DNA from: Actinomycetospora chibensis
GTDB taxonomy: Bacteria; Actinomycetota; Actinomycetes; Mycobacteriales; Pseudonocardiaceae
Length of the DNA stretch: 64,000 nt
Direction of reading: 5' to 3'
Assembly: GCF_028737215.1 (NCBI RefSeq)
Contig: NZ_JAQZAM010000010.1
Span: forward strand, 62,001 to 126,000
Shown here: piece by piece, positions 26,544 to 35,141 of the stretch
Layout of the letters: each line of letters opens with the position of its first letter
Numbering within the stretch: position 1 is the stretch's first letter
Notes under the pieces: generated by a model
What the model saw: only the letters and a program-made list of their open reading frames with translations
What the model was told of the DNA's origin: nothing
Database searches by the model: none
Program-made: the position numbers and the translations under genes

Positions 26544-28142
26544 ATGTCCGGAGCGTCCCGAGCTGCTGCGACCGAGGAGCGCGGGCTCCGGACGGTCACA
26601 CGCCTCGCGCTCGCCCTCGTCGTCGTCATCCCCAACATCGTGGGCGCGGGGGTCGTGCTCGTCGTCGCCGCCTGGGTGCTGCCCCTCGGCGAGCTCGCCG
26701 AGGACGACCCCGGCGCGCTGATGCGCAACCTCATCGCGTTCGGGGCCTACCTGCTCGGCGCCGTGCTCGTCGGCGTCGTCTGGGGTCATTTCCGGATGCG
26801 GGTCCCGCCGCCCCCGGGTCCGGGCGCCGACGACCGTGCCGTGCGACGGCAGCGCAAGCGCCTGCGTCGCGTCGTGCTGCGCGGGCCGCTGCGGCTCGCG
26901 ACGGTCCAGACCGTCCTGTGGGCGGCGGCCGTCGTCGTCTTCGTGCTCATCAACGTGTTCGCGAGCCCCCGGCTGGGGGTGTCGGTGGGCATCACCGTCG
27001 CGCTCGGCGGGGTGGCGACGGTCGCGGTGACGTACCGGCTCGTCGAGCGCGTCCTGCGCCGCGACGTGGCGCGCGTGCTCAACGACCGCCCGCCCTCGGG
27101 ACGCGTCCTGCCCGGGGTGGCGCTGCGCGCCGTGGGCTCGTGGGTGCTCGGGACCGCGGTCCCGCTGGTCGGGGTCCTGCTCGCCGCCGTGGCCTCGCTG
27201 GCGTTCGGTGGCTACACCACCGACCGGCTCGCCCTCGTCGTCCTCGTGCTCGGCGGCGTCGCCCTGGTGGTGGGCCTCCTGGTCACGGTGCTCACCGCCA
27301 TGTCGACGGCGGCGCCGGTGCTCGCCGTGCGTCGCGCCCAGCGCCAGGTCGAGGACGGCGACTACGACGCCGAGGTCCCGGTGTTCGACACCACCGAGCT
27401 GGGCCTGCTCCAGGCCGGCTTCAACACCATGGTCGGTGGGCTGCGCGAGCGGGAGCGCGTGCGGGACCTGTTCGGCCGTCACGTCGGCGAGGACGTCGCG
27501 CGCACCGCGATGGAGAACGACGTCGAGCTCGGGGGCGAGGTGCGCGAGGTCGCGGTGCTGTTCGTCGACCTCGTCGGCTCCACCCGCCTCGCCGCGACCC
27601 GGCCCCCGCACGAGGTCGTCGAGGCGCTCAACGCGTTCTTCGCCGTGGTGATCGACGTCGTCGAGCAGCACGACGGCTGGATCAACAAGTTCGAGGGCGA
27701 CGCGGCGCTCGCGGTCTTCGGCGCACCGACCGCCCTGGACGACGCCGCCGGATGCGCCCTGCGCGCCGGGCGGGAGATGGCGCGGCGCATCGCCGACGAG
27801 CTCGACGACATCTCCGCGGGCATCGGCGTGTCGGCCGGCGAGGCCGTCGCCGGCAACATCGGAGACACCCGCCGCTACGAGTACACGGTGATCGGCGACC
27901 CGGTGAACGAGGCCGCGCGGCTGACCGAGGTCGCGAAGGAGCTCGACGGCGGGGTCGTGGCGTCGGGGGCGGCGCTGTCGCGCGCGGGCGACGAGGCGGA
28001 GCGCTGGGAGGTCGTCGAGTCCCGCGTGCTCCGGGGTCGCGAGGCCGACACCGACCTGGCTGTGCCGCGCGAGTACGCGCCGGCCGGTTCGGCGCGCGAG
28101 GTGCCCGACGATTCCGGCCGAAGGGCACCTTCGCTCGGATAG
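26544..28142 (+). CDS. Membrane class III adenylate/guanylate cyclase with HAMP domain
   Basis: The 532-residue protein has six membrane helices (about 20-270), a HAMP linker (VRRAQRQVEDGDYDAEVPVF) and a C-terminal class III cyclase domain. Metal-binding aspartates are in VLFVDLVGSTR, and the ATP-selecting Lys is in INKFEGDAALAVFG with Asp in YTVIGDPVNEAARL, so cAMP is the likely product. The layout matches the mycobacterial Rv1318c-Rv1320c/Rv3645 group. A Crp/Fnr-type regulator and a Crp-like palindrome also occur in this window, but no direct link is shown. Its stop lies inside a hairpin. Confidence 0.9.
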   Translation: MSGASRAAATEERGLRTVTRLALALVVVIPNIVGAGVVLVVAAWVLPLGELAEDDPGALMRNLIAFGAYLLGAVLVGVVWGHFRMRVPPPPGPGADDRAVRRQRKRLRRVVLRGPLRLATVQTVLWAAAVVVFVLINVFASPRLGVSVGITVALGGVATVAVTYRLVERVLRRDVARVLNDRPPSGRVLPGVALRAVGSWVLGTAVPLVGVLLAAVASLAFGGYTTDRLALVVLVLGGVALVVGLLVTVLTAMSTAAPVLAVRRAQRQVEDGDYDAEVPVFDTTELGLLQAGFNTMVGGLRERERVRDLFGRHVGEDVARTAMENDVELGGEVREVAVLFVDLVGSTRLAATRPPHEVVEALNAFFAVVIDVVEQHDGWINKFEGDAALAVFGAPTALDDAAGCALRAGREMARRIADELDDISAGIGVSAGEAVAGNIGDTRRYEYTVIGDPVNEAARLTEVAKELDGGVVASGAALSRAGDEAERWEVVESRVLRGREADTDLAVPREYAPAGSAREVPDDSGRRAPSLG

Positions 28143-28163
28143 AGCGGCGAGGGGTGCCCTTCG
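28119..28163 (+). terminator. Interrupted hairpin around the cyclase stop codon
   Basis: CGAAGGGCACC (28119-28129) pairs perfectly with GGTGCCCTTCG (28153-28163), and an inner CGCTC-GGATA-GAGCG hairpin sits between them. The TAG at 28140-28142 is in the inner loop. No U-tract follows, as is usual in high-GC actinobacteria. It may be a terminator or a REP-like element. Confidence 0.6.
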
Positions 28164-28482
28164 CCAGGAGCTCGGATGCGCCCGTGCCCGTGCCCGCCAC
28201 GAGAGATCACGGGAGCGGTATCCACCCCCGCGGCGCCCGGAGGGTGGTCGTCGCGCTCCTGATCTTCATGGCACACGTCGGACGTGCCCGTCGCACCGCT
28301 CAGTTCGCGGTGCCCGCCGCGTCGTCGGCGGGACTCCTCGCGCGTCATGCCGGTCTGCTCGATGCAGGCGTCGAGCGCGGCCTCTCCCGGGTCCTCGATC
28401 CTCACCGAGGAGGTCGCCGTCGCCGCGGGCGGAGTCGCCACCGGTACCGCCGAAGGAGGGGTCGTCAGCGATACCGGGGACC
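28164..28482. other. Intergenic region with no supported gene
   Basis: The frames on both strands here are low-complexity and lack a credible start or family match. A minus-strand stretch reading VRIEDPGEAALDACIEQTGM is suggestive of a small secreted protein but has no clear start or homology, and it is not called. Confidence 0.4.
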
Positions 28483-29508
28483 TCAGGCGCGGCGCCGCCG
28501 GGCGATCTCGGCGAGGGCCACGCCCGCCGCGACGGAGGCATTGAGCGACTCGAACTCGCCGGCCATGGGGATCGACACCGAGGCGGTGCAGGTCTCGCGC
28601 ACCAGGCGCGACAGCCCCTTGCCCTCGGAGCCGACGACGAGCACGAGGGGCCCGCGGGCGGCGTCGGGGCCCGCGGCGTCGTCGAGATGGTCGATGTCGG
28701 CGTCCGCGCCGCCGTCGAGCCCGACCGCGACGAGGCCGTCGTCGAGCCACGCCGACAGGGTGCGACTGAGGTTCGTCGCCCGGCCGACGGGCACGCGCGC
28801 GGCCGCCCCGGCCGAGGTCCGCCAGGCCACCGGTGTCACGCCGACCGACCGGCGCAGGGGCAGCAGCACGCCGTGCGCGCCGAACGCCGCCACCGAGCGC
28901 AGGACCGCGCCGAGGTTGCGGGGGTCGGTGACCCCGTCGAGGGCGACGAGCAGCGGCTCGACCTTCTGCAGGTGGGCGCGCTGGCGCGCCTCCTCGAGCA
29001 GGTCGTCGGGGTGGAGGTAGTCGAACGCCGGCACCGAGAGCGCGAGCCCCTGGTGCACCGCGCCGTCGGCCATCCGGTCGATGTCGCCGCGCGGCACCTC
29101 GAGCACCGAGATCCCGCGCTCGGAGGCGCTGCGGATCGACTCGCGGACGCGGTCGTCGACGTCGATGTTCTGGGCGATGTAGAGCGCGATGGCAGGGCTG
29201 TGCGCGCGCAGGCTCTCGACGACCGGGTTGCGACCGAGCACGGTCTGGGGGCCGTCGGGGTCGTCACGCCGCGTCGGGGAACGGCGCGGCGCCGAGCGGT
29301 CGTCCTGGGTGGCGGGCCGCCGGGGCGCGGACGGTGAGCTCGACCCGCCCTCGCCCCGGTACGACTTGTGGTTCGGGCGCTTCTCCGCCGGCGGGGTCGG
29401 GCCCCGGCCCTCGAGACTCTTGCGGCCCTTGCCGCCGGAGCCCTTCGTCGGGCCCTTCTTCGAGCCCGGGTTGCGGCGGGCGCCGGGGCGGCGGGAGTTG
29501 CCGGCCAT
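28483..29508 (-). CDS. rlmB: 23S rRNA 2'-O-methyltransferase RlmB/TrmH (SPOUT)
   Basis: The 341-residue protein has an about 90-residue basic, disordered N-terminus (rich in Gly/Lys/Arg), a TrmH substrate-binding domain ([11 protein letters not shown]) and the SPOUT knot domain. All three knot motifs are present: [35 protein letters not shown] and [20 protein letters not shown]. It methylates a guanosine ribose in 23S rRNA. It starts 6 bp after the cysS stop, the same pairing as Rv3579c-cysS1 of M. tuberculosis. Confidence 0.93.
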   Translation of the reverse strand: MAGNSRRPGARRNPGSKKGPTKGSGGKGRKSLEGRGPTPPAEKRPNHKSYRGEGGSSSPSAPRRPATQDDRSAPRRSPTRRDDPDGPQTVLGRNPVVESLRAHSPAIALYIAQNIDVDDRVRESIRSASERGISVLEVPRGDIDRMADGAVHQGLALSVPAFDYLHPDDLLEEARQRAHLQKVEPLLVALDGVTDPRNLGAVLRSVAAFGAHGVLLPLRRSVGVTPVAWRTSAGAAARVPVGRATNLSRTLSAWLDDGLVAVGLDGGADADIDHLDDAAGPDAARGPLVLVVGSEGKGLSRLVRETCTASVSIPMAGEFESLNASVAAGVALAEIARRRRA

Positions 29509-29513
29509 GGGGT

Positions 29514-30914
29514 TCAGGCACCGTCCTTGAGTGACCAGATCGGGCCGTCGGAGGTGTCCTCGACGGTGACGCCGGCCGCGGTGAGCTCGTCGCGCAGGGC
29601 GTCGGCCCGCGCGAAGTCACGGTCGGCGCGCGCTCGGGTGCGCTGCTCGAGCAGCGAGTCGACCAGCGAGCCGAGCGCCTGGTGCGCGGCGTCGTCGGCA
29701 CCGCCACCGGCGGCGGCGTCGCCCCAGGTGACGGGATCGAGGCCGAGGATGCCGGTCATCGCCCGCACCCCGCTCGCGGCCGCCATCGCGGCGACGCGGT
29801 CGCCGGCGTCGAGGGCGGCGTTGCCGGCGCGCACGGTCTCGTGCACCTCGGCCAGCGCCGCGGGGGTGGCGACGTCGTCGTCCATCGCGGCGGCGAACGC
29901 GTCGGAGATGTGGCCGACCTCCACGGCGCCGACGCGATCGTGCACGCGGTGCACGAACGTCTCGACGCGCCGGTACGCCGCGGCCGCCTCGGCCAGCGCG
30001 TGCTCCGAGTACTCCAGCGTCGAGCGGTAGTGCGGCGCGACGAGGTAGTAGCGCAGCTCGACCGGCCGCACGCGCTCGAGCACCGCGGGGATCGTCAGCG
30101 TGTTGCCGAGCGACTTCGACATCTTCGAGCCCGACATCGTCACCCAGGCGTTGTGCAGCCAGTACTCGGCGAACCCGTCACCGGCTGCGCGCGACTGGGC
30201 GAGCTCGTTCTCGTGGTGCGGGAAGACCAGGTCGAGGCCGCCGCCGTGGATGTCGAAGCGCGGGCCCAGGTAGTGCGTGGCCATCGCCGAGCACTCCAGG
30301 TGCCAGCCCGGGCGCCCGCGGCCCCACGGCGTCGGCCAGGACGGCTCGCCGGGCTTCGCGGCCTTCCAGAGCGTGAAGTCGCGGGCGTCGCGCTTGCCGC
30401 GTGGATCGGCCCCCTCGCCCTGCTCCATCTCCTCGACGCGCTGGCCGGACAGCTCCCCGTACGACGGCCAGGTGCCCACCGCGAAGTAGACGTCTCCGTC
30501 GACGGCGTAGGCGTGGTCGCGCTCGACGAGGCGCTCGATCAGCTCGACCATCTCGGTGATGTGGCCCGTGGCGCGCGGCTCCACCGAAGGCGGCAGGCAG
30601 CCCAACGCGTCGTAGGCCGCGGAGAAGGCGCGCTCGTGCGTCGCCGCCCACTCCCACCAGGGCCGGCCCGCGGCCTCGGCCTTGTTCAGGATCTTGTCGT
30701 CGATGTCGGTGACGTTGCGGACGAGCAGCACGTCGTACCCGCTGTGGGCGAGCCAGCGGCGGAGCACGTCGAAGTCCAGACCCGAGCGCACGTGGCCCAC
30801 GTGGGGCACGCCCTGCACGGTCGCCCCACACACGTACATCGACGCCGTGCCGGCGCGCTGCGGGTGGAACTCCCGCAGCTCGCGTCGTGCGGTGTCGTAC
30901 AGGTGCAGGCTCAC
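29514..30914 (-). CDS. cysS: Cysteinyl-tRNA synthetase
   Basis: The 466-residue class I synthetase has the HIGH-type motif PHVGHVRSG, the KMSKS loop ([10 protein letters not shown]) and zinc ligands including the Cys in YVCGATV and the [14 protein letters not shown] segment. The GTG 30914 start follows TAGGAT by 7 nt (leaderless). It forms an operon with rlmB and is divergent from the NDMA-dependent alcohol dehydrogenase. Confidence 0.96.
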   Translation of the reverse strand: MSLHLYDTARRELREFHPQRAGTASMYVCGATVQGVPHVGHVRSGLDFDVLRRWLAHSGYDVLLVRNVTDIDDKILNKAEAAGRPWWEWAATHERAFSAAYDALGCLPPSVEPRATGHITEMVELIERLVERDHAYAVDGDVYFAVGTWPSYGELSGQRVEEMEQGEGADPRGKRDARDFTLWKAAKPGEPSWPTPWGRGRPGWHLECSAMATHYLGPRFDIHGGGLDLVFPHHENELAQSRAAGDGFAEYWLHNAWVTMSGSKMSKSLGNTLTIPAVLERVRPVELRYYLVAPHYRSTLEYSEHALAEAAAAYRRVETFVHRVHDRVGAVEVGHISDAFAAAMDDDVATPAALAEVHETVRAGNAALDAGDRVAAMAAASGVRAMTGILGLDPVTWGDAAAGGGADDAAHQALGSLVDSLLEQRTRARADRDFARADALRDELTAAGVTVEDTSDGPIWSLKDGA

Positions 30915-30921
30915 CGTCCGG

Positions 30922-30927
30922 ATCCTA
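30922..30927 (-). promoter_or_regulatory. Leaderless -10 element of cysS
   Basis: TAGGAT on the minus strand ends 7 nt before GTG 30914 and supports this start over upstream in-frame codons. Confidence 0.55.
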
Positions 30928-30968
30928 CGGAACCGCGGATCCGTTCCCACGGACGCATCCGGAACGCA

Positions 30969-30986
30969 ACCGACCGATCGTTCGGT
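30969..30986. promoter_or_regulatory. Operator-like palindrome ACCGA-N8-TCGGT upstream of the NDMA-ADH gene
   Basis: The 18-bp sequence ACCGACCGATCGTTCGGT is symmetric at 16 of 18 positions around a CGATCG core, a typical TetR-family operator form. It lies about 80 bp before the dehydrogenase start and 55 bp before cysS. No regulator gene is adjacent, so the cognate protein would act in trans. Confidence 0.5.
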
Positions 30987-31067
30987 AACCCTCTTCCCAA
31001 CGTGTGAGGCGAGACATAGAGTCGGCTGCATCATTCGACGGTTTCGCTACGCAAGGAGTGGTCAGCG

Positions 31068-32192
31068 TTGTCCATCACGTGCCGGACGTCCCTCGTCCGC
31101 CAGGCCCCGGGCAAGTACGAGACGGCGACGGTCGAGGTCGACGACCCACGTCAGGACGAGATCCGGGTGAAGATGGTGGCCTCGGGCCTCTGCCACTCGG
31201 ACGACCACATCGCCACCGGTGACATCCCGGTGGGCACCTACCCCTTCGCCGGGGGCCACGAGGGCGGCGGCATCGTCGAGTCGGTCGGCCCGAACACCAA
31301 GGGCTTCGAGGTCGGCGACAAGGTCCTCTTCTCCTTCCTCCCCGCCTGTGGGCAGTGCCGCTGGTGCGCCACCGGCCACTCGAACCTCTGCGACCTCGGC
31401 GCCGGCCTCCTCGCGGGCACGCGCTGGACCGAGGACTCCACCCGTCTGCACCTCGAGGACGGCACCAACGTCGGCCAGATGTGCGGCATCTCGACCTTCT
31501 CCGAGTACTCGACCGTCGCGGTCGACTCGGCGATCAAGGTCCCGCAGGACACCAAGCTCGAGGTCGCCTGCCTGCTCGGCTGCTCGGTGGGCACCGGCTG
31601 GGGCACCGCCGTGAACACCGGCGAGGTCGCCCCCGGCGACACCGTGATCATCCAGGGCATCGGCGGCATCGGCGCCAACGCCGTCCAGGGCGCGGCCCAC
31701 GCGGGCGCGGCCAACGTCATCGCCGTCGACCCCGTCGCGTTCAAGCGCGAGAAGGCCCTCGAGCTCGGCGCCACCGAGGCCGTCGAGTCGATCGAGGAGG
31801 CCACCGAGCTCGCCAAGGGCTACACGAACGGCCAGGGCGCCGACGTCTCGATCGTCACGATCGGCATCACCAAGCCCGAGCACGTCGGCAACGCCTTCGC
31901 CTCGATCCGCAAGCAGGGCACGGTCGTCGTCACCGGCCTCGGCGACATCACCGAGGTGGGCGTGCCGATCCCGATCGGCGAGCTGACCCTCTTCGAGAAG
32001 AAGATCAAGGGCTCGCTGTTCGGCTCGTCCAACCCGAAGGCGGACATCCCCAAGATGCTCGACCTCTACAACCACGGGAAGATCAAGCTCGACGAGCTCG
32101 TCACCAAGCAGTACAAGCTCGACGAGGTGGCCCAGGGCTACGAGGACATGCACGCCGGCAAGAACATCCGCGGCGTCCTGATCTTCGACTGA
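31068..32192 (+). CDS. NDMA-dependent (mycofactocin-associated) zinc alcohol dehydrogenase
   Basis: The 374-residue MDR-family protein has catalytic zinc ligands (GLCHSDDH and GGHEGGG), four structural-zinc cysteines in CGQCRWCATGHSNLC, and the nucleotide motif GIGGIGANAVQGA. The sequence resembles the NDMA-dependent alcohol dehydrogenases that hold NAD tightly and use mycofactocin as electron carrier. Mycothiol-dependent formaldehyde dehydrogenase is a close alternative. TTG 31068 is the start, with AAGGAG 9 nt upstream; no earlier ATG or GTG fits. Mycofactocin biosynthesis genes are not in the window. Confidence 0.87.
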   Translation: MSITCRTSLVRQAPGKYETATVEVDDPRQDEIRVKMVASGLCHSDDHIATGDIPVGTYPFAGGHEGGGIVESVGPNTKGFEVGDKVLFSFLPACGQCRWCATGHSNLCDLGAGLLAGTRWTEDSTRLHLEDGTNVGQMCGISTFSEYSTVAVDSAIKVPQDTKLEVACLLGCSVGTGWGTAVNTGEVAPGDTVIIQGIGGIGANAVQGAAHAGAANVIAVDPVAFKREKALELGATEAVESIEEATELAKGYTNGQGADVSIVTIGITKPEHVGNAFASIRKQGTVVVTGLGDITEVGVPIPIGELTLFEKKIKGSLFGSSNPKADIPKMLDLYNHGKIKLDELVTKQYKLDEVAQGYEDMHAGKNIRGVLIFD

Positions 32193-32206
32193 GGTATCGA
32201 CTCCCT

Positions 32207-33199
32207 GTGACGAACGGTTCCGCGGCCCCGGTCTCCCTCGTGGACACCGGGGCCGCCCCCCGTCTGCCCACCGCGGGCGGCCTGCCGGTCCGCGCCATGA
32301 TCGACGCCTCCCGCGCCCGGGTCATCGGGCGTGTGCGCGAGTCCGAGGTGATCGCCGCGGCGCTCGCCGCCGGGCGCAGCGTGCTGCTCGAGGGCCCGCC
32401 CGGCACCGGCAAGACGACGCTGCTGCGCGCGCTCGCGGAGGGCGCCGGCGTCGGGCTCGAGCTGGTCGAGGGGAACGCCGAGCTCTCGCCGGCGCGCCTC
32501 GTCGGCCACCACGACCCCTCGCGCGTCCTCACCGAGGACTACACCCCCGAGAACTTCGTGCCCGGCCCGCTGGTCCGGGCGCTGACCTCGGGCGCGCTGC
32601 TCTACGTCGAGGAGCTCAACCGCGTCCCCGAGGAGACCCTCAACGTCCTGCTCGGCGTGCTCTCCGAGCGGCGCCTGCACGTCCCCCGGCTCGGGATCGT
32701 CGACGCGGCGCCGTCGTTCCGGCTCGTCGCGGCGATGAACCCGTCGGACGCCGTCGGCACCGGGCGCATCACGCCCGCGCTCTACGACCGGTCGTGTCGC
32801 GTCGGGTTCGCGCACCAGGACGCCGACGAGGAGACCGCGATCGTGCGGCGCGACCACGGCGTCGTCGACGAGGGCTTCCTCGCGCGCGCGGTCCGGGCCA
32901 CGCGGGCGACCCGCGAGCACCCCGACCTGCGCCTGGGCTCCTCGGTCCGCGGCGCGCTGGACCTCGTGGCCGTCGCGGCCTCGCTGGCCGAGCTGCGCGA
33001 CGTCGGGCTCGCCGGCCGGCTGGCCCCGGACGCCGAGACCACCGGCACCGACGCCGCGCTGGCCGCCCTCTCCGGGCGCGTGCAGCTGCTCGAGGGCTCG
33101 ACACGCACCGTCGAGGAGGTCGTCGCCGACCTGTGGGCGGCGAGCGCACCCGTCGACGAGCCCGTCGGCGCCGAGGGCGGTGGCGAGGGAAAAGCCTGA
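32207..33199 (+). CDS. MoxR-type AAA+ ATPase
   Basis: From GTG 32207 the 330-residue protein has Walker A EGPPGTGKTT, Walker B LLYVEELNRVPEE, and sensor-region AAMNPSDAVGTGR. MoxR ATPases act with VWA-domain proteins as metal-insertion or maturation chaperones. The VWA partner follows directly. The pair lies after the alcohol dehydrogenase, so assisting its maturation is possible. Confidence 0.88.
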   Translation: MTNGSAAPVSLVDTGAAPRLPTAGGLPVRAMIDASRARVIGRVRESEVIAAALAAGRSVLLEGPPGTGKTTLLRALAEGAGVGLELVEGNAELSPARLVGHHDPSRVLTEDYTPENFVPGPLVRALTSGALLYVEELNRVPEETLNVLLGVLSERRLHVPRLGIVDAAPSFRLVAAMNPSDAVGTGRITPALYDRSCRVGFAHQDADEETAIVRRDHGVVDEGFLARAVRATRATREHPDLRLGSSVRGALDLVAVAASLAELRDVGLAGRLAPDAETTGTDAALAALSGRVQLLEGSTRTVEEVVADLWAASAPVDEPVGAEGGGEGKA

Positions 33200-33255
33200 G
33201 CCCCGGAGGTTCGCCGCCCCCGCAGGCGGGCCACTCGCCCGGGGCGCCGCCGAAG

Positions 33256-34185
33256 GTGGTGTCGGACCCCCGCGAGGTCGCCGACCTGCTGCGCGACCAG
33301 GCCCGGCGCACCGAGACCCGCGCCGACCTGCAGCGTCGCCACGACGACCTCGAGAGCGTCAGCCCGACGGTGGGGGTGCTCGACGAGGCCGCCACTGCCG
33401 GGGCCTTCGGCGAGGACGCCGACGGGACGATCGACCTGCTCGCCGACCTCGCCCGCGCCACCGACCCGTTGCTGCGCGCGAAGGCACGGCGCCTCGCCGT
33501 CCGCCTGCTCGTGCCCCCGGCCCGGGCGGGCGAGACGGAGCGACGGGGCTCGACCCGGCTCGCGACCGTCACCGGCGACGGCCTCGACCTGGACCTCGAC
33601 GCCACGCTCGAGCAGTCGCTGGAGCACCGGCCGATCCGCGCCGAGGACCTCCGCTGGCGGGGCTGGCGCTCGCCGGGGCGTGCGATCGTGCTGCTGGTCG
33701 ACGCGTCCGGCTCGGTGGCCGGCAAGCCGCTGACCACGGCGGTGACCACGGCCGGCGCCCTCGCGGCCGGGCTCCGGACCGACGACGAGCTCGCGGTGAT
33801 CGCGTTCTGGTCGCGCGCGGTGGTGCTGCGTCACCTGCACTCCCCCGCTCCGACCTCCGCGGTGCTCGACTCGCTGCTCGACCTGCGCGGCGGGTCCACC
33901 ACCGATCTCGCGCTCGGCCTGCGCACCGCCCTCGCGCAGGCCACGGCCGCGCGGGTGCCGCACGCCGACGTCCTGGTGCTCACCGACGGCGCCTGGAACG
34001 AGGGCGAGGATCCGGCTCCGATCGCCGGGGCCTCCGGCGCCGCGCGGGTGCACACGCTGGTGACGGTGGACGACGAGGAGGCGCGGACGTCGTGCGCCCG
34101 CATCGCCGCCGCAGGTGGCGGACGGTCCGTGCCGCTGCTCCGGCCCTCGGACGCCCCGGCCGCCGTGCGGGCGGTGCTGCGCTGA
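33256..34185 (+). CDS. VWA-domain protein, partner of MoxR ATPase (start uncertain)
   Basis: The C-terminal half is a von Willebrand A domain with the metal-ion-dependent adhesion motif VLLVDASGSVAGKP, a GGSTTD threonine and VLVLTDGAWN aspartate. The N-terminal half is helical and charged. GTG 33256 gives 309 residues but lacks a good ribosome site. An in-frame CTG at 33196 overlaps the MoxR stop as CTGA and has GAGGGAAAAG upstream, so a 329-residue product from a CTG start is plausible. Confidence 0.82.
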   Translation: MVSDPREVADLLRDQARRTETRADLQRRHDDLESVSPTVGVLDEAATAGAFGEDADGTIDLLADLARATDPLLRAKARRLAVRLLVPPARAGETERRGSTRLATVTGDGLDLDLDATLEQSLEHRPIRAEDLRWRGWRSPGRAIVLLVDASGSVAGKPLTTAVTTAGALAAGLRTDDELAVIAFWSRAVVLRHLHSPAPTSAVLDSLLDLRGGSTTDLALGLRTALAQATAARVPHADVLVLTDGAWNEGEDPAPIAGASGAARVHTLVTVDDEEARTSCARIAAAGGGRSVPLLRPSDAPAAVRAVLR

Positions 34186-34212
34186 GCCTCCGGTCGTCTC
34201 GACCCTCAGCAC

Positions 34213-34315
34213 GATGCTTCGGAAACCGAAGCATCCGCGGTGCGGCAAGGACGGCTCCGCCGGACCGGCCGTCGAGCTACCACCCATGGCGCTGACGCTT
34301 CGGAAACCGAAGCGT
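34213..34315. repeat. Two tandem hairpins, 81-bp period, in convergent gap
   Basis: GATGCTTCGG-AAA-CCGAAGCATC (34213-34235) and ACGCTTCGG-AAA-CCGAAGCGT (34295-34315) are near-identical hairpins, and the bases after each (GCGGTGC then AGGAC then CTCCGC) are also repeated. They sit between the convergent VWA and EspG genes. They probably end transcription from both sides or are copies of a REP-like element. Confidence 0.75.
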
Positions 34316-34355
34316 TCGCGGTGCAGCGAGGACACCTCCGCGTCGGCTCCGGGTC

Positions 34356-35141
34356 CTACCGGCGACGGGAGCTCGTGGCGACGTCCCGCTCGTGACCCTC
34401 GAGGAGGGCGGCGAGCTCGATGCGCAGGCGGGGACGATCGGTGGGACGCACCACGATGCGGGAGCCCGTGGCGTCGGGCCCCATCGCGAGGCGGCCGCCG
34501 GCCGTGTCGAGCACGGTGATCACCCGGAGTCCGCGACGGCGGACCCCTGCCGCGTCGCGGACCGCGACCCCGAAGGTCGCAGAGCGCTCGGGCGGGGCGG
34601 CCCACATCGCACGCAGTCGCTCGACGTGGTGGGCGGCGACGCCGGCGCGGCGCAGGCGGCGCGCGCGCTCGTCGAGGGTGACCCCGTCGCCGAGCAGGGC
34701 GTCGGCGGGCAGGGACATCGGGACGCCGGGGGCGGCGGGCCGGTCGGGGAGGCGGGCGAGCAGTGCGCCGGCGGGGTCGTCCGGATCGGCGGGATCGAGG
34801 CGCAGACCGCCGGGGACCAGAAACGACACGACACCGAGCACGCCCCGCGTCGCGGCGACGACGCCGAGCGGCGGCCCGCCCTCGACCATCACCCGGACGT
34901 CGACCTCTCGGGCGGGGACGGCGAGCACGGACAGCATGTCGGCGAGGGACGGGTCGTCGAGCAGACCCTGGGCCGCGAGCCGGTCCCGGGCCGCGGCGTC
35001 GAGGGCGTCGCGCTCGGCGTAGGTGCGGCCGTGGTCGAGGACGGAGAGCAGGAGCGGGTGCTCGCCCAGGCCGAGATGCCGCCACAGCGCGAGGTACTGG
35101 CCGGTGTCGAGGTGCACGCCGGCGCGGAACCCGGTCGTCAT
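34356..35141 (-). CDS. EspG-family chaperone for PPE protein
   Basis: The 261-residue protein resembles the ESX secretion-associated EspG family: an N-terminal beta-sheet with YLALWRHLGLGEHPLLLSV and GRTYAERDALDAAA, a central VVAATRG strand, and a C-terminal RPRLRIELAALLEGHE helix. EspG proteins bind the tip of PPE helices to keep substrates soluble for type VII secretion. Its ATG overlaps the PPE gene stop by 4 bp, so the two are co-translated. No ESX core gene (EccC, EccD) lies in the window. Confidence 0.83.
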   Translation of the reverse strand: MTTGFRAGVHLDTGQYLALWRHLGLGEHPLLLSVLDHGRTYAERDALDAAARDRLAAQGLLDDPSLADMLSVLAVPAREVDVRVMVEGGPPLGVVAATRGVLGVVSFLVPGGLRLDPADPDDPAGALLARLPDRPAAPGVPMSLPADALLGDGVTLDERARRLRRAGVAAHHVERLRAMWAAPPERSATFGVAVRDAAGVRRRGLRVITVLDTAGGRLAMGPDATGSRIVVRPTDRPRLRIELAALLEGHERDVATSSRRR

